Under the pieces are notes generated by a model, which did not search any database, was not told where the DNA came from, and worked only from the letters and a program-made list of their open reading frames with translations. A stretch of 64,000 bases of DNA from Bacteroidales bacterium. GTDB lineage: Bacteria; Bacteroidota; Bacteroidia; Bacteroidales; P3. Positions 18,379 through 26,714 of the stretch are shown piece after piece (position 1 is the stretch's first letter; each line of letters starts with the position of its first letter). The position numbers were made by a program, and so were the translations under genes. The stretch lies in contig JAFYSZ010000006.1 of NCBI GenBank assembly GCA_017559135.1, positions 248,001 to 312,000 on the forward strand, read 5' to 3'.

Positions 18379-19686
18379 ATGAAAAGAAGTATAATATTAC
18401 TATTGGTATTATTACCAATATTCGCATTTTCACAAATGCAACATATAATAAGTCAAGGAAATACCGCAACAACACAAAGACTTACAAGGTATCATAGTAC
18501 AATTGATTCAAATTTAATTAGAATTAGAAGTGTTAATTCTAACGAGTTGATTATATCTATGCCGGATAATAATGGATTGAGAACGGTTTTTTCTATTTCT
18601 ACAATAGGAACAATTTCGACTCCTCTTGCTTATTTGGATAGTGTAAAGGTTTATGATTTTAAGTTATTTGGTGGAGATATTTATTTTTGCGGGGAGAGTA
18701 ATTTTTATGGGAGTTTTATTGGTTGGACAACGATAAATAATTTGTTTAGTACAAACCCTTCTCCGATTACATTGCAACTAATAAATAATCCAATAAAACC
18801 AAAAGCTGTAACAGAGTTAGAGGTTTATAAATGGAACGATGGTATACACGTTGTTGCATTAGCAGATGAAGTTTGTTTAATAGATATGAATACATCTAGC
18901 CCAAGCACATATCAAATAATGGGGGGCACTTCCAATAAATTGAAAAAATTATCTATTGGTGATAAAAAAATAGTCACTTTGGGTAGTATAAATGATACAA
19001 CGATAGCAATTACTGCCTTTGACAAAGGAAATATCTCTCAATACATATATGAATGTTTCTCGCATCCAGAGTTAAGGCACAATAAATATGTCTTAGAAAA
19101 TTCAATGATTAATGAAGATATATTTACCTTTGGTTATACTCATAGAGAATACACATCTAATAATTATTACAAAACAGATTTCGCTACATTTGAAGTAACA
19201 AATGGAATAAATATAATAAATAAACAATATTTGGAAATCCCTGATGGAAAATTAGAACCAATTGATTTAGAATATTGTCCAGAAGATAGTACTTTGCTAT
19301 ATCTTGCAGGAGGTTATTATGGATATGATGAAATATTTCCAATAAAACATCTCATATATGGTGATTATGTGGTAAATAGTATACAACCAGATTATTTGAT
19401 AAGTAATCCTATTAAACAATATAATAGCATTATTAGATACGAAAATTATTATTTTGCAGCTTTTGCAAAAGACACACCGTCAAGTAGAGGACTTATATTT
19501 GATTGTAAAAGGAATTCTTCCTCTTTTCTAAATTGTGCAAGTTCACATGTAGTAAAAGTTATAAATGATTTCTTTTTAAATCCTATTCCTTATAATGTTA
19601 CTTATCAGTATGATGTGGGATATCAAGATACAATAACAATAAATTTATATATGAATGCAAGTCTTAATGCTATTCTTTGTCAATAA
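18379..19686 (+). CDS. Secreted protein A2 of the duplicated two-gene unit
   Basis: 435-residue paralogue of 15683-16996, with the same signal peptide and the same order of beta-rich segments; the body has diverged noticeably. There is no sorting domain. The nearly identical leader, set against the more diverged coding part, suggests constraint on or conversion of the leader. It is followed by B2 after 20 bases. Confidence 0.8.
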   Translation: MKRSIILLLVLLPIFAFSQMQHIISQGNTATTQRLTRYHSTIDSNLIRIRSVNSNELIISMPDNNGLRTVFSISTIGTISTPLAYLDSVKVYDFKLFGGDIYFCGESNFYGSFIGWTTINNLFSTNPSPITLQLINNPIKPKAVTELEVYKWNDGIHVVALADEVCLIDMNTSSPSTYQIMGGTSNKLKKLSIGDKKIVTLGSINDTTIAITAFDKGNISQYIYECFSHPELRHNKYVLENSMINEDIFTFGYTHREYTSNNYYKTDFATFEVTNGINIINKQYLEIPDGKLEPIDLEYCPEDSTLLYLAGGYYGYDEIFPIKHLIYGDYVVNSIQPDYLISNPIKQYNSIIRYENYYFAAFAKDTPSSRGLIFDCKRNSSSFLNCASSHVVKVINDFFLNPIPYNVTYQYDVGYQDTITINLYMNASLNAILCQ

Positions 19687-19706
19687 TTAAAAAAAACAGT
19701 ACGAAT

Positions 19707-20813
19707 ATGAAAAAAATATTATTTATTTTAGCGTTAGTTATAGTTTTGCCTTTTGGAATGAAAGGACAAAGTGTGTCAGATACCATATTTGAAGATTATT
19801 TCCTACCGGATTTTATAGATGTAGAGAATTGTGGATTGACATTATTTTCAACAGGTGAATTTGATATGAGATGCGGAATGGCAAGAGGACATTCTTTTTT
19901 TTCATTAACAGGAGGAATTACTTCTTCTCTTGATAGAGCACAACCATGTTATACAGATACTTTATTAACCGTAAAAGGTGTTGCAATAGGGGTCAATCAA
20001 CTTTATTCCACCTATGATATTTTTCATTCAAATTTATCGCATATTGTTTGGGGAAGTGAAGGTATACCTCCAATCTATTTTAATCGATTGATAGAACATT
20101 ATGATTCAATACCAAAAGGTAAATTAAAAATAATGAATGGAACATTAGACAGAGAAATAGTTGATATTGATATTGATTCTAACTTTATTTTTTCTAATGT
20201 TAATGGTTCTGGATATCTTGAATTTTATTTTGATACTCCTGTAAACGTCAATGGATTGTTTTATATAGTGGAAGATGTAACGAATACGTCTACTCGTTTA
20301 CTTCATGTTGTAGGAACAAAAGAATGTTATTTTGATTATCCATCGTTAGTAAGAACCTCTTCAGATATTTCTTCTGATGCTTGGGTGCAATGGAGTGAGC
20401 ATTCATCTAGTGCAGCAGGATATGAATTTCTACCGATAGAATCAGGTGAAAGTGCGATTGCTCCAAACACTTGTCAAATGTTTATGTTCCCAATCTTTGC
20501 AGAAACAGACTCTACTTTGGGAGATGGGTTATATCCTACAATAAACGACTCAACAGATATGAGCCTTTATGATGTAAATGTTGATAGATATTCCAATGTT
20601 TATCCAAATCCTGCAAAGGATATTGTAACAGTGCAATCATCTTTCAAGGTAAGGGAAATAGAAATCATTAACGCCTTAGGACAAGTTGTACTTAGAAAAG
20701 AAGGGAATCAAAATATAGAAACCTTAGAGGTTAATTCGCTTGAAAAAGGCACTTACATCGTAAGAATAAAAACTTGGCGAGGATTTGCAAACAAAAAGTT
20801 AGTGATAAAATAA
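19707..20813 (+). CDS. T9SS-exported surface protein B2 of the duplicated unit
   Basis: 368-residue paralogue of 17013-18167. The ATG at 19707 is chosen because it begins the signal peptide MKKILFILALVIVLPFGMKGQ; the in-frame start at 19677 lies inside the A2 gene. The body keeps DYFLPDFIDVENCG, LDRAQPCYTDTLLTV and the NTCQM..FPIFAETDSTLGDG segment. A type A T9SS sorting domain begins near YPNPAKDIVTVQSS and ends NKKLVIK. Terminated by the hairpin at 20826. Confidence 0.85.
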   Translation: MKKILFILALVIVLPFGMKGQSVSDTIFEDYFLPDFIDVENCGLTLFSTGEFDMRCGMARGHSFFSLTGGITSSLDRAQPCYTDTLLTVKGVAIGVNQLYSTYDIFHSNLSHIVWGSEGIPPIYFNRLIEHYDSIPKGKLKIMNGTLDREIVDIDIDSNFIFSNVNGSGYLEFYFDTPVNVNGLFYIVEDVTNTSTRLLHVVGTKECYFDYPSLVRTSSDISSDAWVQWSEHSSSAAGYEFLPIESGESAIAPNTCQMFMFPIFAETDSTLGDGLYPTINDSTDMSLYDVNVDRYSNVYPNPAKDIVTVQSSFKVREIEIINALGQVVLRKEGNQNIETLEVNSLEKGTYIVRIKTWRGFANKKLVIK

Positions 20814-20825
20814 CAAAGAGTTAGA

Positions 20826-20872
20826 AAAATAAAAGGCTGATTTAATAGAATAAATCAGCCTTTTATTTTTTT
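20826..20872 (+). terminator. Terminator after the duplicated secreted-protein units
   Basis: Perfect 19-bp stem (20826-20844 with 20851-20869), loop of 6, then a T tract. It also lies between convergent genes and may stop etfA transcripts. Confidence 0.88.
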
Positions 20873-20887
20873 GAAACGCTCAAATAA

Positions 20888-21889
20888 TTACTTAACTATT
20901 TGTTTTAATTTTTCAGTTAAGATAGGTATGATTTTCTTTGCGTCTCCTACAACTCCTAAGTCTGCAACTGACATAATAGGAGCGTATTTATCTTTGTTTA
21001 TTGCAATGATTAATTCACTTTCTTCCATACCTGCAAGGTGTTGAATTGCACCTGAGATACCGCAAGCCAAGTATAAGTCTGGTCTAACAGTTTTTCCTGT
21101 TTGTCCTACTTGTCTTTCGTGTCCTATTATGCCTGCATCAACACATGCTCTTGAAGAAGAAACTTCACCTTTCAACAATTTTGCTAATTCTCCTAACATT
21201 TCAAAGCCTTCTTTTGTACCAACGCCACGACCACCTGAAACAAGGATTTTAGCTTCTGAAATATCCACCATATTATCTGTGCTTTTCACAGTTTCTAATA
21301 CTTTAACGCGGAATTTTTCTCTGTCAAAATTGATTGTGTAATCAATAACTTCTCCATTTCTGCTTGCATCTGCTTCCATTGCTTTCATAACTCCCGGACG
21401 CACTGTACTCATTTGAGGACGGTGATCAGGACATACGATAGTAGCCATTAGGTTTCCACCGAATGCAGGACGAGTTGACCAAAGTTCTTTATCTTCTGCA
21501 ATTTCCAATTTAGTACAATCGGCAGTCAAACCTGTTGTTACTCTTGCAGAAAGTCTTGGACCTAAATCTCTTCCTATGGTTGTAGCACCGATAAGAACGA
21601 TTGAAGGTTTTTGTTCGCAGATTATTTGATAAATTGCTTGTGTGTAAGGTTCTGTTGTGTAGGTTGCAAGAGCAGGATCATCACAAACCAAAACTTTGTC
21701 AGCACCATGTGCTATCAAGTCATTGGCAAGTGATTTTACATTGTGTCCTAACAACATAGCATACACTTGTTGATCTAAATCTTTTGCTAAATCGTGAGCC
21801 TTACCCAACAATTCTAATGCAACGTTTTGCAATTTGCCGTCTCTTTGTTCGCAAAATACGAAGACGTTTTTATATTGTGATTTATCCAT
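20888..21889 (-). CDS. etfA: Electron transfer flavoprotein subunit alpha
   Basis: A 333-residue FixB/EtfA protein. The C-terminal FAD domain shows the family signature in VSGGRGVGTKEGFEML, SSSRACVDAGII, RQVGQTGKTVRPDLYLACGISGAIQH and INKDKYAPIMSVADLGVVGD. With EtfB it passes electrons to or from the acyl-CoA dehydrogenase encoded upstream in the same leftward operon. It lies 20 bases after etfB. Confidence 0.96.
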   Translation of the reverse strand: MDKSQYKNVFVFCEQRDGKLQNVALELLGKAHDLAKDLDQQVYAMLLGHNVKSLANDLIAHGADKVLVCDDPALATYTTEPYTQAIYQIICEQKPSIVLIGATTIGRDLGPRLSARVTTGLTADCTKLEIAEDKELWSTRPAFGGNLMATIVCPDHRPQMSTVRPGVMKAMEADASRNGEVIDYTINFDREKFRVKVLETVKSTDNMVDISEAKILVSGGRGVGTKEGFEMLGELAKLLKGEVSSSRACVDAGIIGHERQVGQTGKTVRPDLYLACGISGAIQHLAGMEESELIIAINKDKYAPIMSVADLGVVGDAKKIIPILTEKLKQIVK

Positions 21890-21909
21890 TTTGTGTTTTT
21901 CTTTATTTG

Positions 21910-22695
21910 TTAGATAATGTATTTTTCTTTTAACTTGGCAATGATTAAGTCAGCAGCCTCTTCTGGTGATAAACCATCGTGAACTTGACCTGCTGCTTTC
22001 ATTTCTTTTGCTCCTGCTTTCTTAACCTTAGTAGGAGAACCCTTTAATCCAAGTTTTTCTTCGTTTACATCTATTTTTTCTTCTGTCCAAATTTCTACTT
22101 CTTTATCCCAAGCCTCAACAATGCCCTTTACGCTCATATATCTTGGCTTAACAGCAGATGCAAGACAAGTTAAAAGACAAGGACTTTCAACCTCTACTAT
22201 TTGATAACCATCTTCTAATTGTTTCTTTATGCGGAAAGTCTTATTGCCATCAAATTTCAAGTCTTCCAAATAACTAACTTGTGGAATGCCTAAGTGTTCT
22301 GCAATTTGAGGACCAACTTGTGCAGTATCTCCATCAATAGCTTGACGTCCTGCAAGAATTAAATCAAAATCCAAAACTCTCAATGCTCCTGCCAAAGCGT
22401 TAGAAGTAGCAAGCGTATCAGCACCAGCAAACTTTCTACTTGTCAAAAGGATTGCTCTGTCAGCACCCATAGCAAATGCTTCTCTTAAAACAGCTTCTGC
22501 TTGTGGAGGTCCCATTGTTATAACAGTAACTTCTGCACCATATTCTTCTTTTAATTGAAGAGCATATTCCAATCCTCCTTTATCATCAGGGTTTATGATT
22601 GATGGAATACCGTCTCTGATAAGAGTTCCTGTCTTTGGATCGAGTTTTACTTCGGTTGTATCAGGAACTTGCTTTATACAAACTACTATTTTCAT
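21910..22695 (-). CDS. etfB: Electron transfer flavoprotein subunit beta
   Basis: 261 residues, FixA/EtfB family: N-terminal MKIVVCIKQVPDTTEVK, the nucleotide-binding GRQAIDGDTAQVGPQIAEHLG, and VESPCLLTCLASAVKPRYMS. The combination with an acyl-CoA dehydrogenase resembles bcd-etfBA units of anaerobes, some of which bifurcate electrons to ferredoxin. Whether this one bifurcates cannot be read from sequence alone. Confidence 0.96.
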   Translation of the reverse strand: MKIVVCIKQVPDTTEVKLDPKTGTLIRDGIPSIINPDDKGGLEYALQLKEEYGAEVTVITMGPPQAEAVLREAFAMGADRAILLTSRKFAGADTLATSNALAGALRVLDFDLILAGRQAIDGDTAQVGPQIAEHLGIPQVSYLEDLKFDGNKTFRIKKQLEDGYQIVEVESPCLLTCLASAVKPRYMSVKGIVEAWDKEVEIWTEEKIDVNEEKLGLKGSPTKVKKAGAKEMKAAGQVHDGLSPEEAADLIIAKLKEKYII

Positions 22696-22729
22696 CTTTA
22701 TCTTATTTTCTTGTTATACCTTATAAATA

Positions 22730-23869
22730 TTATTTCAATAATGCAGCTGCTATAACCATACGTTGTACTTCACTTGTACCTTCGTATATTTCAGTAATCT
22801 TAGCATCTCTCATCATTCTTTCAACAGGATACTCTCTTGTGTAGCCATAACCACCGTGAAGTTGAACTGCCTTTGTAGTAACTTCCATTGCAGTTTGAGC
22901 AGCAAAGAGTTTAGCCATTGCAGCGTCCTTTGAATATGGTAAACCATTGTCTTTTCTGTACGCAGCACTTCTTACAAGGAATCTTGCAGCGTTTACATTA
23001 GTTTCCATTTCAGCTAATTGGAATTGAGTGTTTTGGAATTGAGCAATTGCTTTACCAAATTGTTTTCTTTCCTTAGTATATTTTACAGTTTCGTCCATTG
23101 CTCCTTGTGCAATACCCAATGCTTGAGAAGCAATACCTATACGTCCTCCGTCAAGAGTTTTCATTGCAATACCGAAGCCTTTTCCAACCTTTCCAAGTAA
23201 GTTTTCTTTTGGAATACGACAGTTTTCAAAAATCAATTCACAAGTAGCCGAGCCTCTAATACCAAGTTTCTTTTCTTTCTTACCGATTGAGAAACCAGGA
23301 GTACCCTTTTCAACAATAAAAGCAGAAATTCCCTTATTGCCAAGGCTCTTATCAGTCATAGCAAACACGATATAAACGTGAGCATAACCAGCATTAGTGA
23401 TAAAAATCTTACTTCCGTTCAAAACGTATGCGTCTTCTTCCTCAACAGCAGTTGTTTGTTGCATAGCAGCATCAGTACCCGCATTAGGTTCAGTAAGACC
23501 GAAAGCACCAATCCATTCACCGCTTGCAAGTTTTGGAAGATATTTTTGTTTTTGTTCTTCTGTTCCGTTTTCCATAATAGGAGCGATACAAAGAGATGTG
23601 TGAGCCGAAACAACAACACCTGTTGTAGCACAAACTCTTGAAAGTTCCTCAACAGCCATTGTGTACATTTGGTTTGTACCACCTTGTCCGCCATATTCCT
23701 TTGGTACAGGAATACCCATTATACCAATCTTTCCCATTTTTGCAACAGTTTCTTCTGGGAAACGTTCAAGATCATCAATCTCTGCTGCAAGAGGTTTTAC
23801 TTCATTTTCTGCAAAATCTCTAATCATTTGCAAGAATAATTCTTCTTGTTTAGTGAAACTAAAATCCAT
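22730..23869 (-). CDS. bcd: Short-chain acyl-CoA dehydrogenase (butyryl-CoA dehydrogenase type)
   Basis: 379 residues, full length for the family. Visible motifs: FGLTEPNAGTDA and ITNAGYAHVYIVFAMTD for flavin and substrate binding, QLHGGYGYTREYPVERMMRDAKITEIYEGTSEVQR, and the catalytic Glu at about 363 in IYEGT, the position used by short-chain enzymes. First gene of the bcd-etfB-etfA operon with a promoter at 23923. Crotonyl-CoA/butyryl-CoA interconversion is the most likely reaction. Confidence 0.93.
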   Translation of the reverse strand: MDFSFTKQEELFLQMIRDFAENEVKPLAAEIDDLERFPEETVAKMGKIGIMGIPVPKEYGGQGGTNQMYTMAVEELSRVCATTGVVVSAHTSLCIAPIMENGTEEQKQKYLPKLASGEWIGAFGLTEPNAGTDAAMQQTTAVEEEDAYVLNGSKIFITNAGYAHVYIVFAMTDKSLGNKGISAFIVEKGTPGFSIGKKEKKLGIRGSATCELIFENCRIPKENLLGKVGKGFGIAMKTLDGGRIGIASQALGIAQGAMDETVKYTKERKQFGKAIAQFQNTQFQLAEMETNVNAARFLVRSAAYRKDNGLPYSKDAAMAKLFAAQTAMEVTTKAVQLHGGYGYTREYPVERMMRDAKITEIYEGTSEVQRMVIAAALLK

Positions 23870-23922
23870 ATCGTGTTAATGTTTATTTATTATTTTACTT
23901 AATTGACCTAAATATGAAACTG

Positions 23923-23930
23923 CAAATATA
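23923..23930 (-). promoter_or_regulatory. TAnnTTTG -7 element of bcd-etfBA
   Basis: TATATTTG on the minus strand, 53 bases before the bcd ATG; divergent from the 24017 promoter. Confidence 0.6.
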
Positions 23931-24016
23931 CAAAAAAAATACATAATGACAAATTATTTCCATTCACATCACAAAAACAATCAAAATAATAAATTAAATA
24001 AACCAAGTATTTTTTG

Positions 24017-24024
24017 TATCTTTG
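24017..24024 (+). promoter_or_regulatory. TAnnTTTG -7 element of the winged-helix gene
   Basis: TATCTTTG, 27 bases before the ATG at 24052. Confidence 0.6.
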
Positions 24025-24051
24025 TAACCACTAACCGATAAAAGAAATAAT

Positions 24052-24474
24052 ATGAAAAAATCAAGCAAAACCTACACCGTAATAGATTGGGAAGAATTGA
24101 GAAACATAAAATTTTATGGAGATTATTACGTAGAAACAAATCCTATGAAGGAAAAAATACACCGAAACCTTACCTCAACCGATCTGTTTATCATATTTTA
24201 CATAAAAGGCTTTGGAGAAAAAGGATATTATGGCTCACAAAGATCAATAGCAGAATTACTTGGAATAACTCCCGAACAAGTTAATAGAAGTATGAAAATG
24301 CTTTTAAAAGTAGTTAATATATCTAATGATGAACCATTATTCATTAAAGACGAAGAAGCAATATATTACAATCCGAAATTTCTATATCGAAAAGATGGAA
24401 AGAAATTAGATTGTTCAGACTTTATTTCTGATAAATACAAAAGAAAGAAAAAAAACGAGAATATTGACTATTAG
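24052..24474 (+). CDS. Small helix-turn-helix DNA-binding protein beside an iteron-like array
   Basis: A 140-residue basic protein. Residues about 44-85 (NLTSTDLFIIFYIKGF, then GSQRSIAELLGITPEQVNRS) form a winged-helix-like domain, with SIAELLGITPEQVNRSMKML as the helix-turn-helix. The C-terminus is Lys-rich. It resembles the single winged-helix domains of replication initiators and phage or plasmid regulators, but is far shorter than a full Rep_3 initiator. Five 22-bp dyad repeats begin over its stop codon and continue downstream, which suggests the protein may bind them. Its role is not known. Confidence 0.75.
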   Translation: MKKSSKTYTVIDWEELRNIKFYGDYYVETNPMKEKIHRNLTSTDLFIIFYIKGFGEKGYYGSQRSIAELLGITPEQVNRSMKMLLKVVNISNDEPLFIKDEEAIYYNPKFLYRKDGKKLDCSDFISDKYKRKKKNENIDY

Positions 24475-24565
24475 TCAATCAAATGTTGATAAATCATCAA
24501 TCAAGTATAGACAATCCGTCAAGAAAATATTGATAAATCGTTAATCAAAAATTGATAAAATGTCA
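24463..24565. repeat. Five iteron-like 22-bp repeats with dyad symmetry
   Basis: Dyads of the form TTGAY-N5-RTCAA start at 24463, 24485, 24507, 24529 and 24551, exactly 22 bases apart. The first (TTGACTATTAGTCAA) is a perfect palindrome overlapping the stop codon of the helix-turn-helix gene. Units 3 and 4 each carry a mismatch in one arm. The array is followed by about 130 bases of very AT-rich DNA. Confidence 0.85.
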
Positions 24566-24703
24566 ATGTATATATAAATAATAATAAATAGATAGAAGTA
24601 AGAATAATAAAGAATAGCAAAAACTTTAAAAAGTGCAAGAAATAATTTTTTAATTCATAGTTTTAGCAAAATATTATTATGGTCTTGCATTACAATACAA
24701 AGA

Positions 24704-24752
24704 AAAACGCTCGTAAGTCTTTGAAATATTTTGACAAACGAGCGTTTTATTT
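24704..24752. terminator. Stem-loop downstream of the iteron-like region
   Basis: Perfect 11-bp stem AAAACGCTCGT/ACGAGCGTTTT (24704-24714 with 24738-24748), loop of 23 bases, then TTTAT-type sequence. Probable terminator for the helix-turn-helix transcript. Confidence 0.6.
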
Positions 24753-24772
24753 GTTTATAATAATAAAATTAT

Positions 24773-24780
24773 TATTTTTG
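24773..24780 (+). promoter_or_regulatory. TAnnTTTG -7 element of the MNT gene
   Basis: TATTTTTG, 14 bases before the first ATG at 24795. Confidence 0.6.
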
Positions 24781-24794
24781 CAGTTAGTATTAAA

Positions 24795-25115
24795 ATGATG
24801 ATTACTATGAATAGCATCACTCAAAACCTAATTATTCCTTCTATTCAGAAGTTTTTTTCCACTCAACCAATAAGTAAGGCTTGGTTATTTGGCTCTTATT
24901 CTCGTGGAGAAGAGACTGAGCAGAGTGATATAGACATTCTTGTTTCTTTTGATAAGGACGCTAAAATCAGTCTTTTTAAATACGCTGACATAATCTGTCA
25001 ATTAGAAAACATACTCAATCATAAAGTTGATTTAGTTGAAGAAGATTCTCTATTACCTTTTGCAAACGAAATCGCAAATAAAGATAAGATTTTGATATAT
25101 GAGAGAGACTGTTAA
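24795..25115 (+). CDS. MNT-type nucleotidyltransferase (antitoxin of a HEPN/MNT pair)
   Basis: 106 residues with the minimal nucleotidyltransferase motif WLFGSYSRGEETEQSDIDILVSFD: Gly-Ser, then Asp-x-Asp. In HEPN/MNT toxin-antitoxin systems the MNT protein neutralises the HEPN RNase, in known cases by adding AMP to it. The start may be 24795 or a nearby ATG at 24798 or 24807. The HEPN gene that should follow is present only as a broken remnant overlapping the last 17 bases. Confidence 0.88.
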   Translation: MMITMNSITQNLIIPSIQKFFSTQPISKAWLFGSYSRGEETEQSDIDILVSFDKDAKISLFKYADIICQLENILNHKVDLVEEDSLLPFANEIANKDKILIYERDC

Positions 25116-25215
25116 AGATAAAGGCAGAATAGAACACATGTTGTTTGCAATAAATAACGTATAAGAGTTTACGACAAATATAAGTGCAGAGGAATTTGAG
25201 CAAAGTAAGAAATAA
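25099..25215 (+). pseudogene. Remnant of a HEPN (DUF86-like) toxin gene
   Basis: An ATG at 25099 overlaps the MNT gene end and opens a frame reading MRETVKDKGRIEHMLFAINN. It meets a TAA at 25162-25164, where the family normally continues with aromatic or Glu residues. The same frame continues with EFTTNISAEEFEQSKK and stops again at 25213-25215. This is the first third of a DUF86-type HEPN protein; the RxxxxH active-site region is missing. I infer the toxin is dead and the antitoxin an orphan. Confidence 0.7.
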
Positions 25216-25238
25216 TAGAATAAAACAAAGAAATAAAA

Positions 25239-25287
25239 AAATAAAGCAAAGAAATAATTTTTTAATTCTTTGCTTTATTTTTTTTAT
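25239..25287. terminator. Bidirectional terminator between HEPN remnant and hydG
   Basis: Perfect 15-bp stem (25239-25253 with 25266-25280) with T tracts on both strands. The left arm lies in an AT-rich block whose CAAAGAAATA cores are 21 bases apart (25226 and 25247). Confidence 0.85.
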
Positions 25288-25302
25288 TTAAAGACTTATT
25301 TT

Positions 25303-26709
25303 TTAGAAGTAAATATCTCTTTCTCCATTTTCTATTTTGCAAAGATTATCTTCAATTTTTGCAATTAGTTCTTTCTTCTCTACTTCGGCAAACATTGATT
25401 TTATCAACTCTATTCCTTTCATTTTGGTTTCTGCTGTTGCGAAATCTTCAAGGTATTCTCTGAAAGTGAACATTGCATTAGGTAAACAGAATTGTTTTAT
25501 AAGTCCTGGTTTTGCTAAGTCCATAAAATCGCCACCGACTCTGTGTTTTCTGTAACAGCCTGTGCAGAACGATGGAATGTAACCTCCGTCTATGAGTGAG
25601 GAAATTACTTCTTCTAATGTTCTGTGGTCGCCTGTTGAGAATTGTGTACCTGTTCCTTCCTCTTCGTGAGCGTATGAGCCAGGATTTGTCTTGCTTGCTG
25701 CTGAAATTTGGCTAACTCCGTATTCTATTAACTCGTTTCGCATTTTGTCGTTTTCTCTTGTGGAAAGGATTATGCCGGTATATGGTAATGCAATACGGAT
25801 TATGGCTACAAGTTTCTTGAAATCGTCATCGCTTACAGGGTTTGGAATATTTTCTGCGGTTGGTGCTCCGATTGCAGGCTCCATTCTTGGTACTGAAACG
25901 GTGTGTGGTCCACAGCCATAGCACTCTTCAAGGTGTTTTGCGTGTTCCATCATTGCTAAAACTTCAAATCTGTAATCTGTAAGTCCGAATAATGCTCCGA
26001 TTCCTACATCATCTACTCCGCCTTCCATTGCTCTGTCCATTACTGTAAGACGATACAAATAGTCTGCCTTAGGTGTGCCTGCTGGGTGGAAGTCTTTGTA
26101 TTTTATTTCATCGTATGTTTCTTGGAAACAAACGTATGTTCCTATTTTTTCTGCTTTTAGTCTTGCAAATTCTTCAACTTCCATTGGTGCAAGTTCTACA
26201 TTGATTCTTCTAATGTAGTCTTTGCCTCCTCTTTCTTTTACTCCGTAGGTTGTGCGTATTGCTTCAACCATATAATCTGTACCATTCTTGTTGTTTTCTC
26301 CGCAAATCAACAACGCTCTCTTGTGTCCTTGTTTCAAAAGTGCTGATGTTTCTTCTGCAATTTCTTGCATTGTGAGGATTTTTCTTTTGATTAGTTTGTT
26401 GTCTCTTCTAAAAGAACAGTAAGTACAGTTGTTTACGCAAATATTTCCTGTGTAGATTGGAGCGAAAAGTACTAAGCGTTTTCCGTAAATGGCTTCTTTT
26501 ACTGTTTTTGCAGTCTCCATTATCTTGTGAATAGTGTCTGCATCTTTTACTCTCAATAAACAGGCTACGTCTTCAAGGTCTAAACCTTTTAATTTTAGGG
26601 CTTTGTTTAAGATTTCATTAACCTGAGTGGTTGTAGGCGTTGCACCTTCTATCAATTCATAGAGTTTGTCTCTATTTATGAAGTTTGTGTTACGTTTTTC
26701 TATATTCAT
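25303..26709 (-). CDS. hydG: [FeFe]-hydrogenase maturation radical SAM enzyme HydG
   Basis: HydG cleaves tyrosine to build the CO- and CN-bearing iron synthon of the [FeFe]-hydrogenase H-cluster. 468 residues, normal length. The radical SAM cluster is CVNNCTYC (Cys91, 95, 98), and the C-terminal auxiliary cluster region is FCTGCYRKHRVGGDFMDLA with a later FC. It follows a small TM1266-type gene by 5 bases. HydE, HydF and the hydrogenase are not in this window. Confidence 0.96.
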   Translation of the reverse strand: MNIEKRNTNFINRDKLYELIEGATPTTTQVNEILNKALKLKGLDLEDVACLLRVKDADTIHKIMETAKTVKEAIYGKRLVLFAPIYTGNICVNNCTYCSFRRDNKLIKRKILTMQEIAEETSALLKQGHKRALLICGENNKNGTDYMVEAIRTTYGVKERGGKDYIRRINVELAPMEVEEFARLKAEKIGTYVCFQETYDEIKYKDFHPAGTPKADYLYRLTVMDRAMEGGVDDVGIGALFGLTDYRFEVLAMMEHAKHLEECYGCGPHTVSVPRMEPAIGAPTAENIPNPVSDDDFKKLVAIIRIALPYTGIILSTRENDKMRNELIEYGVSQISAASKTNPGSYAHEEEGTGTQFSTGDHRTLEEVISSLIDGGYIPSFCTGCYRKHRVGGDFMDLAKPGLIKQFCLPNAMFTFREYLEDFATAETKMKGIELIKSMFAEVEKKELIAKIEDNLCKIENGERDIYF

Positions 26710-26714
26710 AATTA

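Larger units (their letters stand above)
24475..24794. other. Gene-free stretch between the helix-turn-helix gene and the MNT gene
   Basis: Contains iteron-like repeats 2-5 and the end of repeat 1, an AT-rich run from about 24566 to 24690, the hairpin at 24704-24748 and the promoter at 24773. No open frame of interest. Confidence 0.8.

Noticed and set aside
24052-24474. Full plasmid replication initiator
   Set aside because: Only 140 residues with one helix-turn-helix domain; Rep_3-type initiators have two winged-helix domains and about 250-350 residues. Kept as a DNA-binding protein of unknown role.
24463-24565. Possible CRISPR array
   Set aside because: Repeats abut with a 22-bp period and have no unique spacers of 25-40 bases; no cas genes are in the window.
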